A stretch of 34,970 bases of DNA from Cladosporium sp. IMV 00045 (taxonomy: Eukaryota; Ascomycota; Dothideomycetes; Cladosporiales; Cladosporiaceae), in contig MSJI02000491.1 of assembly GCA_001931905.2 (NCBI GenBank), forward strand, positions 40,711-75,680, read 5' to 3'. Below are positions 9,376 through 19,371 of the stretch, piece by piece. Below the pieces are notes generated by a model, which had not been told where the DNA came from, ran no database searches, and saw nothing but the letters and a program-made list of their open reading frames with translations. Position 1 is the first letter of the stretch. The number at the start of each line of letters is the position of its first letter. The translations under genes and the position numbers were made by a program.

Positions 9376-9833
9376 GTCGAATGTAGCTATGGATCGGTAG
9401 GTCATGCTAATCTGCTAATCAATCGTCAATGGATCTTGCCTGCGTTGGTTGCCTGCCTTATTCGCTCGAGAGGGAACGAAATCAGCCTAGCTGCCAGCGA
9501 CACTTGTCAAATCATACCTCAGTGTATCGGCTCGGAATCGTGTATTGAGGCGATAAATTGTCATCCAAGCCAGCAGATGATACGAATGGAAGAATAGCCC
9601 CAGAATGGCGCAAGTGCCTCTTTTTGTGTCCACTTCAAAGAAAACGACCAAGTCTGATGTAGAAAAAGCTGGCTTTGATTGTGAGCGTGCACTATACATA
9701 TCTCGTACACCCTATCTCAGAAGAAAACAATTGACCCTCTTTTGATCGCTTTGAAACGCCAGACTCCCGTGCCATCGCCGTCCAACCAGCCAGAAGGAAT
9801 CAGCACACTTATGAAAGGACAGACGAAAAAGGC
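9376..9833. other. Convergent intergenic region (3' flanks)
   Basis: Space between the 3' ends of the dehalogenase and NHP2 genes. Nothing else is seen. Confidence 0.5.
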
Positions 9834-10556
9834 TTACACCTTGACGGTCTGACCCATCTTCTGAGCGAGCTTGAGCAGCTCGGAGTAGGTCTCTTTCCAC
9901 TCCTCCTCGGACTCCTTGTCGGCACCCTTGCCCTGCTTGGGCGTGATCATGACCACACTCGTGGGCCTCTTGGTGCTGCCGGCAGCACCGAGCTCGGCGC
10001 GGCTGGGAACGTAGATGTAGGGGATGTGGTGGTCCTCGCAGAGTACGGGGATGTGGCTGATGACGTCCATGGGGGAGATGTCGGCGGCGAGGATGACAAT
10101 GCCGGGAGGGCCTTCCTTTCCAGGAACCGATTGAGGGGTCTTGCGGATGGCCTTCACGCACTCCTTGACACCGCGCTTGAGAGCCTTGTTCTTGGCAGCT
10201 ACAGTATTTCGTCAGTATATGTTGCATGAGTTGCTTTTCGATTTGTAGGCGCATCGCATACACTTCTTGACAGCCTTGAGAGTCTTCTTCTGCTGCTTCT
10301 CATCCGCGAGCGGGTTGGCGAAAGGGACAAGAGCGCCGAGGGGCACAGCAGCGCCAGCCTCCTCGTCATCGCCATCCTTCGCCTCAACAGCGGCATCGAC
10401 AGGCGCGTCCATCACAGCGTCACCGTCGGCGTCGACGGACTTGCGCTTCTTCTTCTTGTCCTTCTTTGCGGAGACATCCTCGACGTCCTCGTCCGCCTTG
10501 CGCTTCTTGTCCTTCTTCTCCTTCTTCTCGCGAATGTCGTTCTCGGTCTTGGCCAT
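9834..10556 (-). CDS. NHP2: H/ACA ribonucleoprotein subunit Nhp2 (L7Ae family, 219 aa)
   Basis: Core RNA-binding protein of H/ACA snoRNPs, which direct pseudouridylation and rRNA processing in the nucleolus. Exon 1 is 10262-10556, the intron 10199-10261 (63 bp, GTATGC..GTAG, phase 1) and exon 2 is 9834-10198. Splicing yields KKSAKNKALKRGVKECVKAI followed by IVILAADISPMDVISHIPVL and CEDHHIPYIYVPS, the L7Ae/Nhp2 RNA-binding core, spanning about residues 100-200. The N-terminus is a roughly 60-residue Lys-rich stretch (KKEKKDKKRK, KKDKKKKRK) that looks like a nucleolar localisation signal, then an acidic Ala/Asp-rich linker. This tail makes the protein longer than yeast Nhp2 (about 156 aa). The start at 10556 is the first ATG of the frame that yields the basic tail. 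Confidence 0.93.
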
Positions 10557-11507
10557 TGTTGCGGTCGTGTGTGGGGTGTGCGGTGTGAGGGTAATTGAGA
10601 CGATAGCTTCGATTTGCGACTGGGCCTTTGCAAGACAGCTTCGAACTTTTTGCTTTGGCAGAGCAAATTCATCGGGCAAGCAAATTCAATCACTCCGGGA
10701 AAGTGTACCGAAGCATGACTCGCGTGAACGTCCTCCAACTTCACTCACACCAACCACATGAATGACATAGGTAGCTTGTTTTCATTAGCATTCAGCCAGA
10801 GGCGAATAATTTTTCACTACATGTCCCTGTATTAATTCCAATGAGCTTTCAACTACCACGTCCAATGTAAGGCAATGATGTCAATGCATTTGACGATTTC
10901 GAGCATCGATTAGCATCACCAACTTCATTCCTTCGCCTGTAGTCAATTGCATTGTAGAACCACGTGATCCTTGACGCGCGTGGCACAATGACAAAATTAC
11001 TACTATGAAAGTTAACTGGTCATGTATGGTAATTCGGAATGGTCACAAGCCGCCTTTTTCTGACTGGTCCGTCATTTTGAGCGTTCAATGACTTCGGCGC
11101 TGTTAGATTTACTTACAAGTGTCAGAGCGGTATGCGGTGGACTAGAACGTATCATTTCGCTAAGATGATCACGAAGCATGAGGACCAGATGTCAGCATCC
11201 TCAGAAACACTTCACCCTCACTTTGGCCATGGACTGTCCATTTCACTTCTCTACCTTTGGAGAGTGGCTGACTGCTGAACCGGTGAAGTCGTCATGCATC
11301 TTCACTTCACTTGCACTCGCTCAGCTATACTTTTTCAGTCAACTGAAAGATGAGCTACTTATGAACGCCATGTGACCGTGAGGGGCTAGCCTCGTCGCTT
11401 CCTATAAATGCCTTCTTCTTTTCCAAACTCACAACAACCTGCACACTCACCTACTCCCACACCATTCTAGTGTCCCCATACCCAATCAAACATCTTTCAA
11501 GTCTATC
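10557..11507. other. Divergent intergenic region between NHP2 and the F-box-like family gene
   Basis: No gene is supported. The left side should hold the NHP2 promoter; the right side holds a TATA box and CA/CT-rich leader for the 11508 gene. Confidence 0.5.
11403..11409 (+). promoter_or_regulatory. TATA box for the 11508-12419 gene
   Basis: TATAAAT lies 105 bases before the ATG and is followed by a C/A/T-rich leader typical of fungal 5' UTRs. Function is inferred from position. Confidence 0.5.
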
Positions 11508-12419
11508 ATGGCTACCAATCAACCACCTCAAGCCTCGCTGACGGGCATTCCCCCGGAGCTGAGAAACACCATCTACAACCTCGTCGCCGACGACATCAGA
11601 GAAGCCAGCATCATTGGCCGCAAACTCAAAAACACTCAGAGGGCAACAAATGCCGCCAATGCAGAGACTGCCTTGTGGAACGCCATTGCCAAACACCCAC
11701 TTAGCCAGACGTGCAAACTGCTCCGCCTAGAATTCGACTCCATTCATCAGCATCGGGTCATCAGTAGAAGAGTGGACTGCTACTGGCTCGATCTCGAGAA
11801 CTTTGATCTGGATCGTATGGGCGACTTAGCGAATGTGATCCGTCATCTGCCCGGCCTTCTGACACATCTGCGTGACGAGTTTACACTTCGCGTCCATTTG
11901 TACATCGGGAAGGGTGCCTTGGAATCCGTTGAAACACTCCTCGACCGGACATCCACTCTAAACAGAGTAAGCAGGGGTCATGAAGAGCTTCGGAATGTTC
12001 TCAGATACGTACACTTCCCACTTGGAGAACTGGAAATTGTCTTCAGGACGAACGCCATGTCGCCAGCGCAAAAAAGGGTCGGCATTACGCACGATGAATT
12101 TAAACTTCTGCGGTCAGATGTGGACGCGGTTGTTGAGCAGCTGTGGAAAAGAGACAGCGTCCTCCGTGTGTCAAGTTGTCCAGACTGGCGCCTGTTATGC
12201 AGGCTACCCGAGTCTCTCAAGGAAGCACAGTGTGACTTCTATGCAAAGCAACGACGAGCTCGTGAGCAGAAGGCTCTCGACAAGCACGGAGAAGAGTTGG
12301 AGGCCAAATTGAGGCCGAAACTAAAGTCAGAATTGAAAAGCGAATTAAGGCAAGCATTGGCGGAACAGCCGGAAACCTCCAAATGGGATGCCGTGTACAA
12401 GTTCCTCGATGAGGATTGA
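11508..12419 (+). CDS. F-box/2EXR-like lineage-specific protein (303 aa)
   Basis: A single-exon 303-aa protein. The N-terminal GIPPELRNTIYNLV (about residues 13-26) is the signature of the large ascomycete family of F-box-like/2EXR proteins found in many dothideomycete genomes; the function of most members is unknown. The middle has conserved-looking KHPLSQTCKLLRLEF and ENFDLDRMGDLANVI. The C-terminal 60 residues form a charged, helical, coiled-coil-like tail (LEAKLRPKLKSELKSELRQA). The ATG at 11508 is preceded by a TATA box at 11403. A related but broken copy lies about 600 bp downstream on the same strand. A role in substrate recognition for ubiquitin ligases is sometimes suggested for such proteins; nothing here shows it. 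Confidence 0.85.
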   Translation: MATNQPPQASLTGIPPELRNTIYNLVADDIREASIIGRKLKNTQRATNAANAETALWNAIAKHPLSQTCKLLRLEFDSIHQHRVISRRVDCYWLDLENFDLDRMGDLANVIRHLPGLLTHLRDEFTLRVHLYIGKGALESVETLLDRTSTLNRVSRGHEELRNVLRYVHFPLGELEIVFRTNAMSPAQKRVGITHDEFKLLRSDVDAVVEQLWKRDSVLRVSSCPDWRLLCRLPESLKEAQCDFYAKQRRAREQKALDKHGEELEAKLRPKLKSELKSELRQALAEQPETSKWDAVYKFLDED

Positions 12420-13002
12420 ATGAAGAGGTAAAGCTCGAATTCGGATATGGAGGGCGATCGGGCCTGTTAATCGGATGTCAATTGTCCCTCTGTTCGAAGC
12501 GGTTGTGATTTGGCAGTCCCGAAAGGGCATCTTTGGAGGGCGGTTGAGTATCCCAGCAGACTGTGAGTGACTGTGAATTCTCTTTCTTTCCTTATTCCCT
12601 ATTGCTCTACTTATTTCCTTGGGAAGCGTGGAACCGAGATTTTCACTCGACCATTTACAGAATGGTCACATGGTTTCAATTCTTCTATCAGATTCCAACA
12701 GACTGGCAATATATGGTTTGGTTCCTGAAACCCATTGAAATGCTGTGTCCGCCGTAAGTAGAAGTTTCATTGACGCCTGCGCAGTTTTGCAATTCATCGT
12801 GTAGTAGCTCTCACACCCCAAATCCGCCCAGGTAATTCACTGCAGTGTGTTCACATGACAACTGGACTTGTTGACATGCATATGCAAACGGACTTCCGTT
12901 TGCATATGCATCCAAGACAGTCGCTTATTCTCACCGTCTGACTCAACAGCTACCTCAACACAACACAAGTGAACTCGTCACCACCGACCTTGGCCTGCCC
13001 AT
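12420..13002. other. Spacer between the tandem family members
   Basis: No gene. It contains the perfect inverted repeat at 12876-12911 listed separately. Confidence 0.5.
12876..12911. repeat. Perfect 17-bp inverted repeat with 2-nt spacer
   Basis: The left arm ATGCATATGCAAACGGA (12876-12892) and right arm TCCGTTTGCATATGCAT (12895-12911) are exact reverse complements separated by CT. Each arm is itself partly palindromic (ATGCAT, GCATATGC). It could be a protein-binding site, a hairpin or a small mobile-element footprint; the sequence does not decide. Confidence 0.9.
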
Positions 13003-13946
13003 GGGTAGTTTCCGTGGAAAAATTACCGGTCGAGCTAAGCAGTAAGAAGTACGAGCAACTCGCTGCCTCTGAGACAAACGCACCGGCTCCAACATGAAGC
13101 TCTTCAAGATTCACAAGCTCTTAAAAAGCAGACCAACGCCGAGCATGTTGAAAGCACCCGCAAGCAGCTCGAGTCCGCCACACTCGACCCGCCGTCCACC
13201 GTGGCTTCGACACGTCCGGCAGAGCCGACATTGCAGGGCATACCAGGCGAGCTGCGCAACAAGATTTTCGAACTCGCCACCGCCAACGAAGAGAAACGTA
13301 CCATCATCGGGTGGAAATTCGTCAAAGCCCACGCCGAAGCCGGGTATGACAAGAGCACTTTGCGCCAACAATTCGAATCCGCCACCGTCGCACACCCACT
13401 CAGCATGACCTGTCGCAAATTGCACCACGACTTCGCCGTCAGAGACACCTCAAGCACCGCACTGACCTATGAGCTGGTCGTCAGCAACTTCGACCTCGAC
13501 CAAATCGACCTCTTCCTCCGCGTGATTGAGGAGAGTGGCATCAGCCGCGAAAACGTGTTGTTTCGTCCGCAGATCGACAACAACATTGCCCAGTCGGCGC
13601 GCGTTCTCCGTGAGACCGTGAAAAAAGGGTCTTTCTTGCCAGACAGTAAAGAGTCCCAGCGCCGTTGGGAAAGGCTGTTCATGTCTTCTTCACCACATCT
13701 TATTCTATTCCATTCAGCGTGCGAATGAAGTATCGTTCTCCGCTGGGAGGTGTTGACTGGAGCAAAACGGCAACTCACGAGCAGCTGCAGGAGGCTGAAG
13801 AAGCCGTCGAGGAGGTTTTGCGCTATATGGATCGCTCCCATGTATGGCACCATAAAATGCTGTTGATCTGGCTCAGACGCTTCCACGGGATGAGCCAAGG
13901 ATCACGGCTGCAAGGATCCAAGGTGGCGCTTTCAAAATTTTGGTAG
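13003..13946 (+). pseudogene. Frameshifted paralogue of the 11508-12419 gene
   Basis: The frame from 13039 to 13728 gives LQGIPGELRNKIFELA, RTIIGWKF, VAHPLSMTCRKLHHDFA and SNFDLDQIDLFLRVI, each aligning by eye with a matching block of the 11508-12419 protein. It then ends early. The homology continues one frame over from about 13665 (VHVFFTTSYSIPFSVRMKYR, then ATHEQLQEAEEAVEEVLRYM) to the stop at 13946, so about one base was lost between 13660 and 13690. No in-frame ATG occurs between the upstream stop (13036) and the homologous block. A start could be recovered only through a 36-bp mini-intron (13007-13042) after the ATG at 13003, which is unusually short. The charged C-terminal tail of the sister is missing. 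It is most simply a decaying duplicate; a sequencing error would be the alternative for the shift. Confidence 0.7.
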
Positions 13947-14247
13947 TGAACAACATCAATGTCGTCCAGCAAGTCAGCCCTGACCACGAAAAACCGAGGA
14001 CGAGATGATCGTAAGATCGAATCGAAAGAAAGTTGTACTCTCAAGTATCAAGTCTAATTTATGGCGGCGGGTTCGACGGCGCCAGGATTGACGATCCCAG
14101 CATCAAGCGTAGCCCAAGGATTCAACCGGCGTTTTCGCTCACGCTGAAAAATGAACAAATCAGCCTCGTAATCGAGACAACCAAAACTCACCAACGGCTC
14201 GAGGATTGGGTATATGCAGATAGAAAAGATACAAAATCAAATCCAAA
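13947..14247. other. Intergenic, convergent flanks
   Basis: Short stretch between the broken paralogue and the 3' end of the peroxin gene. Nothing else is seen. Confidence 0.4.
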
Positions 14248-15750
14248 TCAGTAATTGGCCGGACTTGCCTTGATGATCACCCGTTCCACATCCCTGACCC
14301 ATCGCCTGCGCCTCCACAGCCCTTTCTTATCCATACCCGTGCCCTCCTCCCATCCACTTTTCGGTAGACTCTTCGCTCTCTGCTTCTTCGGAGTGCCACT
14401 GATACTCGACAATTCCACGTCCTCGATGGGAATGTCGTAGACCCAACGTTCGCCTTCAGTCTCGATTTCGACACCAGTGATCATCCGTCGCTCCACCCAT
14501 TCCCTGCTGTAGAGGTCGAGGGTCCATTTCTTGTCTTTCCAAATCCAGCCGGCGGGAGCTCGGACTTCCTCGAAGAACTGGGTCCCTTTGGCTCTGGCGC
14601 CTGCTATGCGCGAGGGGGATAATGGGTCGTAGGGGGAAGGGGAGAAGAGCCATGACTCCCACGTTCCGGAGGACTCGTGGTGTTTCTGCAGCTCGAAGAC
14701 TTCCACCTGGCGAATCTCAGCTGGCTCGTCCAGGATGATGTCGTGCTCGATCCAGTCGCGGATCCAGCTTTGTAGGCCTTTGAACATGTGACTGACTTGC
14801 TCCAGGTTCTCGGTGGAGAGGATGATTGTCTGCGCTCTTGGATGGCAAGATACGATTGCTGCCCAGCCAGCTAAAAGCGCCACAGCTCGCCATGGCATGA
14901 GATGACTCGAAATGAACGCAGCGATTGTTATGATGAATAGAACCAGAAAGAGTTCAGAGCTCACGCCCTCGTCACTGAAATTCGTATATGGCGTGATGTA
15001 CTCGTTCGCAGCATCGTGCATCCGGGAGAAGTCCTCCATGCAGTTCTGTAGGTCGCGCATGTTTCGGAAGAAGTCCTTACTCAGCTCGGGAGCAGGTTTC
15101 ACTCGAGATGGAGGTGCGATGGGAGGCCCAAATTGTCTTGAATCCAGTCTGAGATCGTTCTCGGCGGCGGGGTGTCGAGCCAGAAAGGAAGGTAGCATAA
15201 CGAAGAAGAGGGTTGCAACCAAGGGAATCAGAGGAAGAAGCTCTGGATCCAGGCATACGAGTGTGTATATTGCCAGAAAACTTAGGGTCGCCGTAGGCTG
15301 CTTCCAGGTGAACAGACGGATGACGCGGTTCTGGAAAACGAAGACAATACCAATCCTCGCATTAAAGCGACGGAAATTTCCACTCATCAAGCCAACACTG
15401 AAATTCGGCCTATCCACGTACTGCCTGCTCCTTCTATCTTTTGCCTTTTGATTCTCCTCTGCGGCCAGGTCTTCGTTCTCGCTCAGCTCTTCGGGTGGGA
15501 TGATCTGCGCCATAAGCCCGTTGAACAGACGCTCTTGTATGCTTGGGGAATACTGTGAGCCATGGTCTACGATACGCTCTTTGATCTTGGAAGCATGCTC
15601 TTTCATGCGCTCGCGGCGACTTCCTGGTTTGAGTTGCAGCGGGTCCTGGTCGGAGAGGTCGGCGCTGTTATATGAGGTGTGCGAGGGGATGCGTATGACC
15701 GGGATAGACTCGTCGCGGTTGACGATGGCTTCGCCGTCGGAGTCCTCCAT
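14248..15750 (-). CDS. Peroxisomal integral membrane peroxin, Pex24/Pex28/Pex29 type with DysF domain (500 aa)
   Basis: Member of the Pex24/Pex28-32 family, membrane proteins at the ER-peroxisome interface that control peroxisome number, size and contact sites. Two hydrophobic hairpin-like regions are visible at about residues 152-185 (ATLSFLAIYTLVCLDPELLP...) and 263-305 (SSELFLVLFIITIAAFISSH...). The C-terminal 100 residues form a split dysferlin (DysF) domain, with GWIWKDKKWTLD, REWVERRMITG, RWVYDIPIEDVE and finally GLWRRRRWVRDVER. The start is the ATG at 15750 with A at -3; the frame is open further upstream but without an ATG. The layout fits the Pex24/28/29 branch better than Pex30-32, a judgement from memory. 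The start lies 313 bp from the divergent HCS1 start, so the two may share a promoter region. Confidence 0.85.
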   Translation of the reverse strand: MEDSDGEAIVNRDESIPVIRIPSHTSYNSADLSDQDPLQLKPGSRRERMKEHASKIKERIVDHGSQYSPSIQERLFNGLMAQIIPPEELSENEDLAAEENQKAKDRRSRQYVDRPNFSVGLMSGNFRRFNARIGIVFVFQNRVIRLFTWKQPTATLSFLAIYTLVCLDPELLPLIPLVATLFFVMLPSFLARHPAAENDLRLDSRQFGPPIAPPSRVKPAPELSKDFFRNMRDLQNCMEDFSRMHDAANEYITPYTNFSDEGVSSELFLVLFIITIAAFISSHLMPWRAVALLAGWAAIVSCHPRAQTIILSTENLEQVSHMFKGLQSWIRDWIEHDIILDEPAEIRQVEVFELQKHHESSGTWESWLFSPSPYDPLSPSRIAGARAKGTQFFEEVRAPAGWIWKDKKWTLDLYSREWVERRMITGVEIETEGERWVYDIPIEDVELSSISGTPKKQRAKSLPKSGWEEGTGMDKKGLWRRRRWVRDVERVIIKASPANY

Positions 15751-16063
15751 TATGGTGTGTGATTTGTGCTGCGAGCACAGCGTGGGTGTTGCTCTCACAT
15801 GGCCTGGCGAGTGGTATGTGAGGTGGTGCTTGGTGCCGCGGTGAATGGAGGAGGGAAGCCAGCCAGCCAGCCAAAGAGCATGAGGTCACTCGGACGATGG
15901 GCAAACATGTGAACTTCACCCCACCACTGCACGTCATATAGACCCGTGAAGAAAAGAAATGATCTCCATTTTCTTTACATTCATGTGTGAGAAGTAAAAC
16001 AATATCTCCTTTCTTTATCTAACCTTGTAGTTGATTGAACGAACTTTTCCGAAATCGACAACG
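15751..16063. promoter_or_regulatory. Bidirectional promoter region (peroxin / HCS1)
   Basis: The 313 bp between the two divergent ATGs must hold both promoters. An AGCC-repeat tract (15857-15875) and a T/A/C-rich leader before the HCS1 ATG are seen. No specific factor site is claimed. Confidence 0.45.
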
Positions 16064-18304
16064 ATGTCTCCTACAGACATCCCAACCTTCGCCGCCTCGC
16101 AGCTCTCACTTCTGGATGTGGAACATGGCGCTGAGATTGAAGAGACGGCCATCCTCACTTCTGCCCACGCTCCTATCGTCCTGCAACGGGCAGGTCTTGC
16201 GCTCTTGAATCTTCACATAGCGAACCAGCGCACTGGTTTCGCCGGCAGGACACAGTTGGAGCTCGCACTCGATCCAACCATCACAAGCGGTGACCTTCCC
16301 GAACATGGCCTACGCTCAGGAGATCTCTGCGCCGTGGCCGAACAGCCCAAAGGTAGCGAGAAGAAGCGTGATCGCGAGGTTATCGAAGCGAAGAAAGTCA
16401 CCGGTGTAGTGCAGCGAGTGCGACGCGAGGACATCTCCGTTGCTCTGGACAAGGAAGATGCAGAAATCCCCTCAGGCGGGAAACTCTGGCTGTATGTGCT
16501 GCAGCCCGCAATAGAAAGCCTCTCGAGAATTGAGAGTAGAGAAACAGGTAGGCTGATAGATAGTCATCTCATTATAGTGTCAAACTCGCCAACGAAACAA
16601 CCCACAAACGCCTCACCCAGACCATGAACCGCTTGCAGAAACTCACGCCCTCCTCCACCTCTTCTTTGACCCAAGTCCTTTTCAACCAAGCGACTCCCAC
16701 TCCGATCTCACCCTCAGATCTATCTGCACCCATAAAGTACACCAACGACTCGCTCAACCCCTCTCAGAAAGCCGCGATCCAACACGCGCTCGCCTCACGC
16801 GAAATCTCACTCATCCACGGCCCACCAGGAACAGGCAAAACGCACACTCTCATCGAGCTGATACTGCAACTTGTCTCACGCGGCTCGCGCATCCTCGTCT
16901 GCGGCCCCTCCAACATCTCCGTCGACAACATCGTCGAGCGCCTCGCGCCCCACAAAGTGCCCATGGTCCGCCTCGGCCACCCAGCGCGCTTGCTACCAGG
17001 CGTATTGGATCACAGTCTCGACGTTCTTTCGCAAAACAGTGACGCAGCGAGTATCGTCAAAGACATCCGGGATGAGATGGACAGAAAACAGGCGTCCGTG
17101 CGGAAGACCAAGAGCGGCAAGGAACGCAAGGAAATTTGGAGCGAGATGAGAGATTTGAGAAAGGAGTTCCGGCAGCGGGAGAATCGCGTTGTCACCGAGC
17201 TGCTGGGAGGGAGTAAAGTTGTTCTGGCGACTTTGCATGGCTCGGGAGGCAATTTGATCAAAGATGAGAACTTTGACGTTGTCATTATCGACGAGGCAAG
17301 TCAAGCTTTGGAAGCACAGTGCTGGATTCCTGTTATGGGCGTGAAGGGAGTGCAGAAGTTGGTTCTTGCAGGCGACCATCTTCAATTGCCTCCCACGATC
17401 AAGAGCTCGAATATGAAACATGGAGCAGGCGCAGCAGTAGCGCAGGGTTTGATCAAGAAGATGGAAGGCCTCGAAGTTGATGGGAAGAAGAGCGAGGACG
17501 ATGTAAAGCTGGAGATAACGATGTTCGACCGCCTTTTGAAATTATACGGCGACAGCATCAAGCGCATGTTGACGACGCAATACCGCATGCACGAAGACAT
17601 CAACGCTTTCCCTTCGGCAGCATTATACAACAACCAGCTCGTCTCCGCTGAAGCAGTCAAGACCCGTTTGCTCACAGATCTACCGTACGAAGTCGAGGAG
17701 ACGGACGACACGAGCGTGCCGCTGGTGTATTACGATACTCAAGGCGGCGACTTTCCAGAGCAGATTGAAGATGACGAGGGTGGTGCCAAGGGCAAGTCTG
17801 CTCTGTTGGCTGACAGCAAGATCAACGAGAACGAAGCCGCGCTTGTGCGGGTACATGTGAGCAAGCTCGTCGCCGCCGGTGTGAGGGAGGAGGATATTGC
17901 GGTCATTACGCCATACAATGGGCAGCTTGGCGTGGTGCGTGACCAAATGAAAGAAAAGTTCCCCAACGTCGAGATGGGGAGTGTGGATGGCTTTCAAGGG
18001 CGCGAGAAGGAGGCTGTGGTTGTGAGTTTGGTGAGGAGTAATGCAGAGCATGAGGTGGGATTTTTGGCTGAGAAGAGACGGTTGAACGGTAAGCTTCCTT
18101 GAGGATGTATCCATTCCTCCGGTCAAGATGCCCAAAGCTGACATATGTCCTGCAGTTGCAATGACCCGCCCCAGACGCCATCTTTGTGTAATTGGTGACT
18201 CGGAGACTGTGAGCAGGGGATCCAAGTTCCTCAAGGAATGGATGGCTTTCCTGGAGGACAAGGCGGACCTTCGATACCCGGACCTGGCAGAGTTGCAGGG
18301 CTGA
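16064..18304 (+). CDS. HCS1: DNA helicase A / IGHMBP2-like SF1B helicase (695 aa, 3 exons)
   Basis: Superfamily 1B ATP-dependent helicase of the Hcs1/SMUBP2 group; yeast Hcs1 associates with DNA polymerase alpha. Exons are 16064-16491, 16578-18088 and 18156-18304. Intron 1 is 16492-16577 (GTATGT..ATAG), joining KLWL to VKLANETTHKRL; intron 2 is 18089-18155 (GTAAGC..GCAG). Motifs in order: GPPGTGKT (Walker A, residues 224-231), ILVCGPSNISVDNI (Ia), VVIIDEASQALE (motif II, Asp381-Glu382), LAGDHLQLPPT (III), TTQYRMHEDI (IV), VITPYNGQ, GSVDGFQGREKEAVVVSLVR (V) and VAMTRPRRHLCVIGD (VI), the last on exon 3. The length matches yeast Hcs1 (683 aa), and there is no R3H or AN1 tail as in animal IGHMBP2. 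The start is the first ATG after the leader. Confidence 0.95.
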
Positions 18305-18604
18305 TATTTGCCCCTATTCGAGGGACGGTCACGAACATAGACGCTGGAACACAACACAGCCGGGACTAGTCTGGCTGGACAAGCCTGTCATAACTGATTC
18401 GCCCAACATTGAGATCCTGTCGAGGCTATGTCGACAATTCACGTTCCATCGGTACACATGTCTAGAAAGGAAGTGGCTCATCCTGCCTTCGGATGTCACT
18501 GTCCTTCATGTTTCCGTGCAGGACAGGGGGAGTCGTGTGATAGAGCTACATAAACATTGTGGTCTGCATGTCCTACATCAATCCGCAGATACTTCTACGA
18601 ATTA
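18305..18604. other. Intergenic between HCS1 and tRNA-Thr
   Basis: 3' flank of HCS1 and 5' flank of the tRNA-Thr gene; nothing else is seen. Confidence 0.4.
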
Positions 18605-18677
18605 GCCCTGATAGCTCAGTTGGTAGAGCGCGTCACTAGTAATGACGAGGTCGCCGGTTCGACTCCGTCTTAGGGCA
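18605..18677 (+). tRNA. tRNA-Thr(AGT)
   Basis: A 73-nt class I tRNA without intron. The acceptor GCCCTGA (18605-18611) pairs with TTAGGGC (18670-18676) using one G-U pair, and the discriminator is A18677. The D-arm is GCTC..GAGC; the anticodon stem is CGTCA/TGACG with loop CTAGTAA, anticodon AGT (18638-18640). The B-box GGTTCGACTCC is perfect. The T-stem GCCGG/CCGTC has one C-U mismatch (18654 with 18668). A TTTT terminator lies at 18684-18687. It is probably functional, though the mismatch leaves some doubt. Confidence 0.92.
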
Positions 18678-18683
18678 TTATCA

Positions 18684-18687
18684 TTTT
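18684..18687 (+). terminator. Pol III T4 terminator of tRNA-Thr
   Basis: TTTT seven bases after the tRNA 3' end. Confidence 0.6.
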
Positions 18688-19371
18688 GCTCATCGTCTGT
18701 CCGCGCAGCGAAGGTCTTAATCATCCTCTTTTGACCACAGGAGCCTTCCCGGGCCTTGCGCCAGCCGCGGCTGGTAATTCTTTTGCCTACCCTACCTTAG
18801 GCTTGTGCGGTGAAACATCGGACGACATGTTGGGTTTGTCAGCCTTATACGGCGAGAATATTCTGTGTTCACGTCTACACGTGTGCTTTCAAAAGTGAAC
18901 AATCAAGTCACTAATCACATGAGACTGCAATTATGCTACAAGTGCACAAGTATATAAATCAGGAAGTTAGCAATATCACCCGGACGGCATGCGGACATAA
19001 CTCGTTCGACACAAAAAATCTCAATCGACAAGACCCTGATGAGATGCCTCGGCCGTGCCTGGAATTGCCGGGATCTGCTCTCATCCAACGAGATCCGCTA
19101 TGCCGCCACGTCTTCATGGATCGAGCCTACAAGGATGACATCAAGTGCCGAATGGCGACCTGACCCTCACCGACATGGCGTTCGGCGTTGCATTTCTAAG
19201 CAGTGGCTAGAAGCGTGAAGAATACCTAACGTGCCTATACTGCTAAGTAGATTGGTAATGTAATCATTGCGTGTCGTTTTCCCTTGTTCTATACAAAACT
19301 ACAACCTATCTTCGCTTTCAATACTCTCTTTCTCTACTGCATTTTCTGTCACAAAAAAAGTACATCTCACA
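18688..19371. other. Intergenic before the OYE gene
   Basis: No gene is supported. The last 100 bases are C/T-rich and end in CTCACA directly before the ATG, a typical fungal leader. Confidence 0.5.

Noticed and set aside
15751..15798. Upstream extension of the peroxin frame to 15798
   Set aside because: The extension begins with GTG; the ATG at 15750 has a suitable context.
16548..16577. An alternative intron 1 of HCS1 using the GTAGGC donor at 16548
   Set aside because: It gives the wrong phase at the 16577 acceptor; the GTATGT donor at 16492 restores the frame and the family text KLWL-VKLANETTHKRL.
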